Shown here in pieces: positions 7,549 through 13,834 of a DNA stretch of 33,756 nucleotides. The DNA is taken from assembly GCA_005878485.1 (NCBI GenBank), contig VBMG01000121.1, forward strand, positions 1 through 33,756, given 5' to 3'. The first letter of the stretch is position 1. Every line of letters begins with the position of its first letter. The stretch is from Methanobacteriota archaeon. Lineage in GTDB: Archaea > Thermoplasmatota > Thermoplasmata > RBG-16-68-12. The notes beneath the pieces were generated by a model. That model had not been told where the DNA came from. It ran no database searches and saw only the letters and a list, made by a program, of their open reading frames with translations. The position numbers were made by a program, and so were the translations under genes.

Positions 7549-7620
7549 CGACTCCGCGAGATCGAAGATCGCGGCCCGAGATCGTCATCAACTCGTGCGC
7601 AATCGGGCGGGCCTCGCATC

Positions 7621-7629
7621 CTTTATTAT
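7621..7629 (+). promoter_or_regulatory. TATA box of tRNA-Met
   Basis: CTTTATTAT centred 27 nt before the first base of the tRNA, the standard archaeal promoter distance. In reverse it may also serve the membrane protein gene at 6610-7548. Confidence 0.6.
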
Positions 7630-7651
7630 CGCCCCGTCCATGGGCCGAGCC

Positions 7652-7763
7652 GTCGGGGTGGCTCAGCCTGGTGGAGCGTCGGACTCATAGGGTTCTTGCC
7701 GTTTCCTGACCGCGGCGCTCCTGGGGTATCCGGAGGTCCGGGGTTCGAATCCCCGCCCCGACA
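7652..7763 (+). tRNA. Elongator tRNA-Met (CAT) with intron
   Basis: The cloverleaf can be drawn by eye. Acceptor GTCGGGG (7652-7658) pairs fully with CCCCGAC (7756-7762), with discriminator A at 7763. The D stem is GCTC/GAGC. The anticodon stem TCGGA (7679-7683) pairs with TCCGG (7729-7733), with one G-T pair. The anticodon CAT is at 7686-7688, the variable loop is AGGTC, and the T stem CGGGG/CCCCG encloses TTCGAAT. The D loop contains GG. The first pair is a normal G-C rather than the A-U typical of initiators, supporting the elongator. CCA is not encoded. The gene is 112 nt because of a 38-nt intron. Confidence 0.93.
7690..7727 (+). other. tRNA-Met intron at position 37/38 with bulge-helix-bulge
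   Basis: The intron lies between A37 (7689) and A38 (7728). CTCA (7684-7687) pairs with TGGG (7722-7725) as the 4-bp central helix. The three-base bulges are TAG (7688-7690) and GTA (7726-7728). Cutting after the second base of each bulge removes exactly 7690-7727 and restores the loop CTCATAA. An inner hairpin GCCG/CGGC (7698-7701 with 7713-7716) closes the intron. This is the substrate form of the archaeal splicing endonuclease. Confidence 0.9.
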
Positions 7764-7780
7764 TTCTCGACATCGCACCC

Positions 7781-7796
7781 TCCTCCGACCGGAGGA
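7781..7796 (+). other. Small hairpin after tRNA-Met
   Basis: TCCTCC-GACC-GGAGGA, a perfect 6-bp stem with a 4-base loop, 18 nt after the tRNA. No T-run follows it, so a terminator role is uncertain; it could mark the tRNA trailer. Confidence 0.3.
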
Positions 7797-7806
7797 AGGC
7801 GGCCCT

Positions 7807-7825
7807 TGTAACAAGCGGTGTTACA
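7807..7825. promoter_or_regulatory. Operator 1: TGTAACA-N5-TGTTACA, before the DUF4331 unit
   Basis: Perfect 19-bp inverted repeat with core GTAAC-N7-GTTAC. An AATACG element starts 10 nt after the core and could be the TATA box. The same core, spacing and downstream element occur before the TrmB-family gene (12328-12348). The two segments also share the flanking GCC before and ACG, then AATACGCC, after the core. This is the predicted binding site of that regulator (inference). Confidence 0.7.
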
Positions 7826-7862
7826 CACGTCGAAATACGCCGCGAGACCGTGCCGCGGACCG

Positions 7863-7898
7863 GTGGCGAAGGGGGTTGTGTTCCCCCCCCGGCGCCAC
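7863..7898 (+). promoter_or_regulatory. Structured 5' leader of the Tat-protein/DUF4331 operon
   Basis: GTGGCG (7863-7868) pairs with CGCCAC (7893-7898), and GGGGG (7871-7875) pairs with CCCCC (within 7883-7890). The transcription start expected from the AATACG box is near 7861, so the hairpin would fill the leader from its 5' end to the Shine-Dalgarno sequence GGAGGGG at 7903-7909. It could stabilise the mRNA or gate translation; no known riboswitch class is recognised. Confidence 0.45.
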
Positions 7899-7916
7899 AA
7901 CAGGAGGGGAATTCGA

Positions 7917-8198
7917 ATGACTGACGACAAGAAATCGAAGATGACGAGACGGAGCTTCTTGCACAAGACCGCGGTCGGTGCGGCGGCCGTCGGCGCGATG
8001 GCCGCGGCTCCGACCCTTGTGAAACTCACGGAGAATGTCCAGGGCGTGTCGCCGCCCTCGGGAGATCCGACCGCGCCTCTCATGGCGTATGTGAAAGACC
8101 CGGCGCAGGGGACGATCGTGGTCATGTGGGGCACGCGAGAGTTCACCGCCCGAGATCCTGCGCTCGTGTCGCGTCTCGCGACGTACACGAAGGGGTGA
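7917..8198 (+). CDS. Small Tat-signal protein, partner of the DUF4331 protein
   Basis: 93 residues. A twin-arginine signal is clear: 'TRRSFLHK' at about residues 10-17, followed by an Ala/Gly/Val-rich h-region and an AAAP end, so the protein is exported folded. The mature part is only about 60 residues, ending 'VVMWGTREFTARDPALVSRL'. The start ATG 7917 is set by the GGAGGGG Shine-Dalgarno sequence 7 nt upstream. It is followed after 6 nt by the DUF4331 gene, which lacks its own signal; the small protein may carry its partner through the Tat pore or anchor it (inference). The biochemical role is unknown. Confidence 0.8.
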   Translation: MTDDKKSKMTRRSFLHKTAVGAAAVGAMAAAPTLVKLTENVQGVSPPSGDPTAPLMAYVKDPAQGTIVVMWGTREFTARDPALVSRLATYTKG

Positions 8199-8204
8199 GC
8201 CGCG

Positions 8205-9653
8205 ATGTCGTCTCACCGCGAAGCCCCGTCGATTTCGAAGGACCCCGTCGCGGACAACACGGACCTGTACGCGTTCGTCGACCCCGCCGACCCGTCGAAG
8301 GTCACGATCCTCGCGAACTTCATCCCGCTCGAGGAGCCCGCGGGCGGTCCCAACTTCTTCCAGTTCGGGGACGACGTCCTGTACGAGATCCTCATCGACA
8401 ACGACGGGGACGGCGTCGAGGATGTCACGTACCAGTTCCGGTTCAAGACGACCACGCAGAATCCGGGGACGTTCCTCTACAATACGGGCCCGATCGGTTC
8501 CTTGACCGATTCGAACTGGAACGTCCGCCAGATGTATTCCGTCACGAAGGTCCTCGGCCCGCGTCGGACCGGGGCTACGTCCGTCCTGGGGGCGGACCTG
8601 CCGACCCCGCCGGTGCGAATCGGGCCTCGGTCCACGCCGAACTACCCGGTGTTGGCGAGCGCCGCGGTGAATGACCTCGGCGCCGGGGTGAAGACTTTCG
8701 CCGGCCAGCGGGGCGAAGGCTTCTACGTCGACCTCGGATCGATCTTTGACCTCGGCGCGCTGCGGCCGTTCCAACATCTCCATGTGATTCCGCTGCCCGA
8801 CGCGCCCGGCGTGAACGGGACGAAAGGATTCAATGTCCACACGATCGCGATTCAGGTCCCGAAGACAGACCTCACCCGGGGGGAATTCAATCCGACGGAC
8901 CCGGCGGACGCCCGCTCCGTGATCGGCGTGTGGTCCGCGGCGAGCCGGCGGAAGGCGATGGTGCGCGAGAAGGATGCGCGGGTCGTGCAGACGGGCCCCT
9001 GGGTCCAGGTCTCGCGACTCGGCGAGCCCCTGATCAACGAGGTCGTCATCGAACTGGGGGAGAAAGACCTCTGGAACAGCCGGCCGCCCGCGGGCGACTC
9101 CCAGTTCCTCGACGACTACGCGCAACCGGGGTTGCAGACTCTCCTGGCGATTTTATACCCGGGCGTCTTCCCGAACCTCGCGGCTCTCGCGAAATCGGGC
9201 AAGACCCGCGCGGATCTGATCGCGATCCTGCTCACGGGAATCCCGCCTGGCGTGATCACGGGCTTCCAGAACTCGAACGGGCCCACCCAGGCGGACGAGC
9301 TGCGGCTGAACCTTGCGTTCGCCCCGACCTACGACGCGACCGATTCGGGCATCAACCCGCCCGGCGACAGCAACAAGCGGTTCGGGATTCTCCGAGCCTT
9401 TACAGCGGACGGCTTGCCGGATCTCGATGGCTTCCCGAACGGCCGCCGGGTGTTCGACAACGTGACGGCCATCGAATTGCGCGCGATCGCGGGGCTGACG
9501 TTCCCCCTGGTCGATAACACCTTCACCCCCGACGGCGCGGCGGGACTGCTGCTGGACGGGACGAAAGAGGACCTCCCCTTCCTCCCGACGTTCCCGTACC
9601 TCGCCCTGCCGTACGAGGGCTTCGAGCACGAGCACGACCCGGAGGACGAGTAG
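8205..9653 (+). CDS. DUF4331-family protein
   Basis: 482 residues. The N-terminus 'MSSHREAPSISKDPVADNTD' and the following 'LYAFVDP...', 'EEPAGGPNFFQF' and 'YEILIDNDGDGVEDVTYQFRF' are the hallmark start of the DUF4331 family, whose function is not known. An EF-like acidic stretch (DNDGDGVED) may bind a metal. No signal peptide or TM helix is seen, although the partner gene directly upstream encodes a Tat signal. A Shine-Dalgarno sequence (AGGGGTGA) lies in the end of that gene, so the two are co-transcribed and coupled. The C-terminus is acidic and His/Glu/Asp-rich (FEHEHDPEDE). Expression is probably controlled from the palindrome at 7807-7825. Confidence 0.88.
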   Translation: MSSHREAPSISKDPVADNTDLYAFVDPADPSKVTILANFIPLEEPAGGPNFFQFGDDVLYEILIDNDGDGVEDVTYQFRFKTTTQNPGTFLYNTGPIGSLTDSNWNVRQMYSVTKVLGPRRTGATSVLGADLPTPPVRIGPRSTPNYPVLASAAVNDLGAGVKTFAGQRGEGFYVDLGSIFDLGALRPFQHLHVIPLPDAPGVNGTKGFNVHTIAIQVPKTDLTRGEFNPTDPADARSVIGVWSAASRRKAMVREKDARVVQTGPWVQVSRLGEPLINEVVIELGEKDLWNSRPPAGDSQFLDDYAQPGLQTLLAILYPGVFPNLAALAKSGKTRADLIAILLTGIPPGVITGFQNSNGPTQADELRLNLAFAPTYDATDSGINPPGDSNKRFGILRAFTADGLPDLDGFPNGRRVFDNVTAIELRAIAGLTFPLVDNTFTPDGAAGLLLDGTKEDLPFLPTFPYLALPYEGFEHEHDPEDE

Positions 9654-9657
9654 GGAC

Positions 9658-9683
9658 TCCCAGGCCGATTCTCAACCCTGGGA
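9658..9683 (+). terminator. Hairpin after the DUF4331 gene
   Basis: TCCCAGG (9658-9664) and CCTGGGA (9677-9683) form a perfect 7-bp stem with a 12-base loop, beginning 4 nt after the stop codon. No T-run follows, so it may act as a 3' end stabiliser rather than a terminator. Confidence 0.4.
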
Positions 9684-9886
9684 ACGTGTGGGGCGCAGAT
9701 TCCTCGATTCCGTTCACGGATGTCGAAGCGCGATGGCGGCGTGCAGGTCCCTATGAACTTGGCGCCTCGGAGGGGTCGGCTTGAACCTATTGTGGCGGTC
9801 CGCGCGTCAGCACGCTTATGGCCTCGGACCCTTGGTTCGATAGTTGTCCCAATAGGGCTATGACCCGGCATCGGAGGGTGCGGCCT

Positions 9887-9895
9887 AGGAGGTGA
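9887..9895 (+). promoter_or_regulatory. Near-complete Shine-Dalgarno sequence
   Basis: AGGAGGTGA, 7 nt before ATG 9903, is almost fully complementary to the 3' end of archaeal 16S rRNA and is the strongest in the window. A CTTATGG box at about 9814-9821 would give a leader of roughly 60 nt. Confidence 0.6.
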
Positions 9896-9902
9896 AAGCA
9901 CC

Positions 9903-10277
9903 ATGGAATCGACCCGCGCGAAGTCAGGCGCAGGGTTCGGCCAATCGTGGCGCGAACTCTCGCACACGCCGACGTACCAAGTGCCAATCGTGCTTGGCGC
10001 GTTCGTGGCCCTCATCACGGGCATCCTGACTTATCTGTTCGATGCGTCGAAAGCGGGCGCGATCGTCGCCGCGACCACCGCAGAGGCCTACTTGGTCATC
10101 TTCGGTATCGTCGGCCTGATCGGCTACGCCGTGTCGAAACAGAACGTGCAGAATGGCTCCATCGTGGCCATGACCGCCGGTCTGGCGATCGTGGTCCTCG
10201 TGGCGACGCAGCTGGGCCTGTTTGCAGGCCTGCTCCTCCTCGCCGGAGCCATCTGGAGCCTCGCGTCGACCCGATAG
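9903..10277 (+). CDS. Small integral membrane protein, unknown function
   Basis: 124 residues. A short soluble start is followed by about four hydrophobic helices (VPIVLGAFVALITGILTYLF, AEAYLVIFGIVGLIGYAV, IVAMTAGLAIVVLVATQLGL, FAGLLLLAGAIWSL), with very few charges after residue 50. The very strong Shine-Dalgarno sequence implies high translation. It stands alone between the DUF4331 unit and the ABC exporter, which converges on it, and ends before a strong T-rich tract. I recognise no family. Confidence 0.75.
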   Translation: MESTRAKSGAGFGQSWRELSHTPTYQVPIVLGAFVALITGILTYLFDASKAGAIVAATTAEAYLVIFGIVGLIGYAVSKQNVQNGSIVAMTAGLAIVVLVATQLGLFAGLLLLAGAIWSLASTR

Positions 10278-10300
10278 TCGACGGGAGCGAGGCTGAATCC

Positions 10301-10327
10301 TTTTTTTCTCCTTCTTTCTTCTCTTAC
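10301..10327 (+). terminator. T-rich terminator
   Basis: A run of seven T followed by CTCCTTCTTTCTTCTCTT begins 23 nt after the stop of the 9903 gene. This U-rich transcript end is the usual archaeal termination signal. Confidence 0.65.
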
Positions 10328-10361
10328 GGTTTCTTCCGTTCCGCCGACGCGGAGCGCCGCC

Positions 10362-11228
10362 TCAGCGCACGAGGATGTCCATGTAGAGCTTGCGACCGAA
10401 GAAGTACCCGACGACACCCACGAGGACCGCGACGGGGATCACGACGTGGACGTCCGGCCATGCCGCGTAGATCCCGAACACGTCCGAGAGAATCCGGGCG
10501 CCCATATGCTGGGGCGACAAGACGCTGATTGCCCGTGCGAATTGTTGAACCTCGAGGACCTGTTGACGCGTCGGGCCTTGGGGGCCTGCCAGCGCCGCGA
10601 CGAACTGGAGACCGATGACGTTGGCCGCTGTCTCCGTGAGTAGGATTGAGGACAAGAGAGACACGCTCCCGAGGAGGCTGGGGCTTACGATCATGCGGCC
10701 GGCCACCTGGGCCACGACGTGGGCCAGGAACACGCCCGTCCCGAGGGCCAGGAACGCCATCAACAAGGCCATTGCGTGGATCGCGAGGAAATCGCCAACG
10801 GGCCAGACGCCGTAGACGAAGAAGGGCATGGCGAATCCCAGAAACAGGATCGTGGAGAAGCCGGTCGCGAGGACGAAGCTCGACGCCAGCTTCGCGATCG
10901 TCACGTCATTCATGTCGACCGGATAGAGGATGATCGACCGGATCGTGCCGCGTCGGATCTCGCCTCCGTGGACGTACGAAAACGCCAAGCCGAGGATCAT
11001 GGAAGCGAGGAACGCAGCCACCGCGTACAGGCTACGGAGGTTGCCGTCGTACCAGGTGAACGGGATATTATACAGGTCGTTCATTCGACGAATGTTGCCC
11101 GCGATCGACGCCGTCGCGACGGACTCGGTGGCGGCGATGATTAACACCGCGATCCACCACCATCTCGTGACTTTCAGATCTTTCTCAACGATCGCCTCGA
11201 TCCGCTGCAGGCGGTCCCTCCATTCCAT
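10362..11228 (-). CDS. ABC-2 type transporter permease
   Basis: 288 residues, six predicted TM helices: one near residues 22-45, the others from about 65 to the C-terminus (such as AVAAFLASMILGLAFSYVHG and VIPVAVLVGVVGYFFGRKL). The 'GGEIRRGTIRSIILYPV' segment after TM2 is typical of ABC-2 exporters of the NatB/CcmB-like group, where it contacts the ATPase. Its ATG overlaps the TGA of the ATPase gene (TGATG), so the two subunits are translationally coupled. The substrate is not readable. Confidence 0.85.
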   Translation of the reverse strand: MEWRDRLQRIEAIVEKDLKVTRWWWIAVLIIAATESVATASIAGNIRRMNDLYNIPFTWYDGNLRSLYAVAAFLASMILGLAFSYVHGGEIRRGTIRSIILYPVDMNDVTIAKLASSFVLATGFSTILFLGFAMPFFVYGVWPVGDFLAIHAMALLMAFLALGTGVFLAHVVAQVAGRMIVSPSLLGSVSLLSSILLTETAANVIGLQFVAALAGPQGPTRQQVLEVQQFARAISVLSPQHMGARILSDVFGIYAAWPDVHVVIPVAVLVGVVGYFFGRKLYMDILVR

Positions 11229-12166
11229 CAGGAAGCACCCCCGGGCTGGGCGGGCGGCGTCCCCACAGTGATCCGAGAGTAGACGTCTTCCATGGTCCCG
11301 AGGCTCTTCATTTCAAGGAGGTCGATTCCCGCCTCCGTGAGTGCGCGGGCGATGCGCGCCGCATCGCGGCGGGCGAGGAGGCCGATTCGGATTAGTCCCG
11401 GTCCGCTCCGCTCCAGCGTCTGATGAGGGATCGGCTCGAGGACCGTCATGGCCCGTTCGACGTCGCCGACCTCGAGCTGGTACGCCGGAGCCAAGAGGGT
11501 TTCCTTCAGCTCCCGCGCGCTGCCCAGTGCGACAATCCGACCGCGATGAATGAACGCATACCGATCGACAATCGCCTCGCTCTCGAGGAGGTTGTGGCTC
11601 GTGAACAGAATGGCCCCGCCACGGGCCGCCCAATTCCGTAACGTCGTACGCAACCCGATCCGCATGCTCACGTCAATGTTCGAGAATGGCTCGTCCAAGA
11701 AGAGCACCTGGGCGGGCTGCAGGAGGACCCGCGCAAGCTCCGTGCGCTGCCGCTCGCCCATCGACAGCTTCCCGATCCGGCGATCCGCGTGTTGCGTCTG
11801 CTCCAGGACGTGCATCGCCCCAGCGACATGCTCCGGGACCTGAGCCCGCGGGATCCCGGACATCCGCGCAAAGAACACGAGGTAATCGCGGACCGTCATG
11901 TCCTCGTAGGGCGTAGGAAGGTCGAAGAGGATCCCGAGCCGTTTGCGCACTTCGTTCGGTTGGGTGCCCACGTCGACTCCGCACACGGTCGCCTGTCCTC
12001 CGGTCGGGCGCGTGAGGCCGGAGAGGACCCGGAGGCAGGTCGTCTTCCCTGCGCCGTTGGGCCCAAACAGTCCGAAGACCTCGCCCTCGCGGATCTCGAG
12101 GGAGACCTGGTCCAAGGCTCGGATCCGGGGATAGTCCTTGACGAGACCGCTGGCCTGGACAAGCAT
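11228..12166 (-). CDS. ABC transporter ATP-binding protein
   Basis: 312 residues from ATG 12166. This start is chosen because CCTTATCG (12191-12198) lies 29 nt upstream, which fits a leaderless transcript; ATG/GTG codons further upstream add a non-conserved tail. Motifs: Walker A 'GPNGAGKTT' near residue 38, signature 'LSMGERQR' (a variant of LSGGQ), Walker B 'VLFLDEP', and H-loop in 'LFTSHNLLE'. The C-terminal 80 residues form the extra domain seen in ABC-2 ATPases. It powers the permease encoded at 10362-11228. It is divergent from the TrmB-family gene. Confidence 0.9.
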   Translation of the reverse strand: MLVQASGLVKDYPRIRALDQVSLEIREGEVFGLFGPNGAGKTTCLRVLSGLTRPTGGQATVCGVDVGTQPNEVRKRLGILFDLPTPYEDMTVRDYLVFFARMSGIPRAQVPEHVAGAMHVLEQTQHADRRIGKLSMGERQRTELARVLLQPAQVLFLDEPFSNIDVSMRIGLRTTLRNWAARGGAILFTSHNLLESEAIVDRYAFIHRGRIVALGSARELKETLLAPAYQLEVGDVERAMTVLEPIPHQTLERSGPGLIRIGLLARRDAARIARALTEAGIDLLEMKSLGTMEDVYSRITVGTPPAQPGGAS

Positions 12167-12190
12167 TTCCCGCCCGATGCGTGCGCACGT

Positions 12191-12198
12191 CGATAAGG
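12191..12198 (-). promoter_or_regulatory. TATA box of the ABC exporter operon
   Basis: CCTTATCG on the minus strand, centred 29 nt before ATG 12166. Confidence 0.45.
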
Positions 12199-12327
12199 AT
12201 TCCGGCTCTGTAAGGGACACGCCTCAGCCGTGGACGGGGCGGTCTCTCGACGGGACTCGGGCCGGGGCGGGCTGACACATGACTCATCACATCACGGCGC
12301 TTCTATGGGGTGTTCGTGCAGGGCCTT

Positions 12328-12348
12328 TGTAACGCTGCTTGTTACAAC
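12328..12348. promoter_or_regulatory. Operator 2: TTGTAAC-N7-GTTACAA, before the TrmB-family gene
   Basis: Perfect 21-bp inverted repeat with core GTAAC-N7-GTTAC. AATACG begins 10 nt after the core, as in operator 1, and the TAATAC box is centred about 27 nt before ATG 12385. The site sits just upstream of the promoter of the regulator gene, as expected for autoregulation by the encoded protein (inference). Confidence 0.75.
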
Positions 12349-12384
12349 GTTGCTAATACGCCCCGAAAGCCATCTCGTCCACGG

Positions 12385-13197
12385 ATGAAGATCTCCGAGG
12401 CGTCGGAGGCGCTGCAGCGGATCGGCCTGAGTCGATACGAGGCGCTCGTCTTCGTGAACCTCGCTCGGGCTGGCGCAGCGACCGCAGGAGACGTCGCGCG
12501 GGCGAGCGGTGTGAACCGGGTGCAGACGTATCGCGCGCTCGAGGGACTCGAGGCCCGCGGCTTGGTCGAAGTGACGTTGGACCGACCCCGACGGTACGCC
12601 GCACGCGCTCTCCAAGACGTCTTCGACATGATCGCGGACGAAAAGAAGGCTGAGCTTGAGAAGCTCGACGCGGTCCGGAAGATGCTCCTTGAGGAATGGC
12701 CCAAGATCTCGGGTCGCAGGCGGGAGCCCCCGTCGGTGCGGCTCCAAGTGATCAAAGGCCGCGCCCAGATCTACCGCACCCTCCGCCAGTTCGTCGCCTC
12801 CTCGAGGGAAGAGGTCCTCGCCTTCACGACGACGAAGGGCCTCCAGCGATCGTACCGCGCAGGGATCAACGAGGTGCTCGTCGAGGCGATGCGCCATGGC
12901 GTGAAACCACGGCTGCTGGCGGACGTCGACGCGACGAACCAGGTCCTGATGGCGCGTGTCGCGAAGGTCGTCCCGCTCCGTCATGTGGACCGTCAGCGGG
13001 CGCGTTTCATCATCGTGGACCGCGAGTCGATCCTAGCGTTCCTGATCCAGGACGAAAGGACGATCCGCGGGGAGGGAGAGACGGCGCTGTGGACGAACAG
13101 CCCGGACTTCGTGAAAGCCCACCGCGACTTCTTTGAGAAAGCATGGGCAGCGGCGGTCCCGGCTCGGCGTCGTCTAGCGGCGTTGCGTCCTCATTGA
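12385..13197 (+). CDS. TrmB-family transcriptional regulator
   Basis: 270 residues. Residues 1-75 form the TrmB winged helix: 'ALQRIGLSRYEALVFVNLAR', then 'TAGDVARASGVNRVQTYRAL' as the recognition helix and 'GLVEVTLDRPRRYAA' as the wing. Residues 85-115 are a charged coiled-coil-like helix (EKKAELEKLDAVRKML). The C-terminal domain starts near 120 (VIKGRAQIYRTLRQFV), resembling the TrmB regulatory or phospholipase D-like effector domain. In known TrmB proteins this domain senses sugars; the ligand here is not readable. ATG 12385 is chosen because the TAATAC box is about 27 nt upstream. The palindromes at 12328 and 7807 are its likely sites. It lies between the ABC exporter and the CHRD protein gene. 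Confidence 0.88.
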   Translation: MKISEASEALQRIGLSRYEALVFVNLARAGAATAGDVARASGVNRVQTYRALEGLEARGLVEVTLDRPRRYAARALQDVFDMIADEKKAELEKLDAVRKMLLEEWPKISGRRREPPSVRLQVIKGRAQIYRTLRQFVASSREEVLAFTTTKGLQRSYRAGINEVLVEAMRHGVKPRLLADVDATNQVLMARVAKVVPLRHVDRQRARFIIVDRESILAFLIQDERTIRGEGETALWTNSPDFVKAHRDFFEKAWAAAVPARRRLAALRPH

Positions 13198-13247
13198 CAT
13201 GACCTTCGACGGTATCAGATCTGGGAACGCTCACGACTCGGGGAAAG

Positions 13248-13283
13248 AATTAACGCCGTTCGCGTTGTTACGCCTCGACGGAG
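13248..13283 (+). promoter_or_regulatory. Promoter of the CHRD gene
   Basis: AATTAACG (13248-13255) lies 41 nt before ATG 13292. GGAG at 13280-13283 and GGTGG at about 13285-13289 give ribosome binding. A single GTTAC half-site (around 13265) lies in the leader, without its partner. Confidence 0.4.
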
Positions 13284-13291
13284 CGGTGGAC

Positions 13292-13750
13292 ATGAAGAAG
13301 CTGCTAGTCATCCTTGCAGTGGTGTTGATGAGCGTTGTGATTGCCGGCCGGGCCTCTGCGGGTAGCGGCACGGGCGGTGCCCCTCGAATGGGCTCGTTGA
13401 GCGGCAGTCAGGAAACTGGCAGCGCCGATCCCGACGGCAGCGGGTTCGCGATGGTGACCCTCAACACGGGCCAAGACCGAGTGTGTTGGGCGGTCACGTG
13501 GGCCGGCATTGACACCCCATCCGCGTATCATATCCATCATGCGCCCGCCGGCGTGGCCGGCCCTGTCGTGGTCCCGTTCACAGTAGACGGTGCCTTCGTC
13601 CCCAGCGGGTGCCGATCTGGCCTAGACGACCCGGCGCTGCTCCAGGACATCATCGACTTCCCGGACCAGTACTACGTGAACATCCACAACGCGGCGTTCC
13701 CGGGTGGCGCGATTCGCGGGCAGCTCAGTGTACCGGGACAGGCGAGCTAG
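13292..13750 (+). CDS. Secreted CHRD-domain protein
   Basis: 152 residues. A Sec signal peptide covers residues 1-24 (MKKLLVILAVVLMSVVIAG, then RASA). The rest is one CHRD domain (named after chordin): 'LSGSQETGSADPDGSGFAMV' at the start, 'AYHIHHAPAGVAGPVVVPF' with its His-rich strand, then 'QYYVNIHNAAFPGGAIRGQL' at the end. Two Cys (in 'RVCWAV' and 'SGCRSG') could form a disulphide. The domain is known from extracellular proteins in bacteria and animals, but its function in prokaryotes is not settled. It follows the TrmB gene on the same strand with its own promoter. Confidence 0.9.
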   Translation: MKKLLVILAVVLMSVVIAGRASAGSGTGGAPRMGSLSGSQETGSADPDGSGFAMVTLNTGQDRVCWAVTWAGIDTPSAYHIHHAPAGVAGPVVVPFTVDGAFVPSGCRSGLDDPALLQDIIDFPDQYYVNIHNAAFPGGAIRGQLSVPGQAS

Positions 13751-13834
13751 GTCCGTCCAATCCCCGCGGTGCTGCGTCCGGTCGTTCCCACCCGACCCCT
13801 CCCGGAGTCTCTCGGATTCGGAGCGTCCTCGCCT

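Noticed and set aside
5816-7591. Open frame of 591 codons on the minus strand
   Set aside because: Its product is nearly all Arg, Pro, Asp, Gly and Ala, and it overlays two frames with ordinary protein composition (5905-6501 and 6610-7548). It is a GC-rich shadow.
13248-13269. TTAAC...GTTAC before the CHRD gene as a TrmB operator
   Set aside because: The spacing is 12 rather than 7 and the left half is TTAAC; only a single half-site fits.
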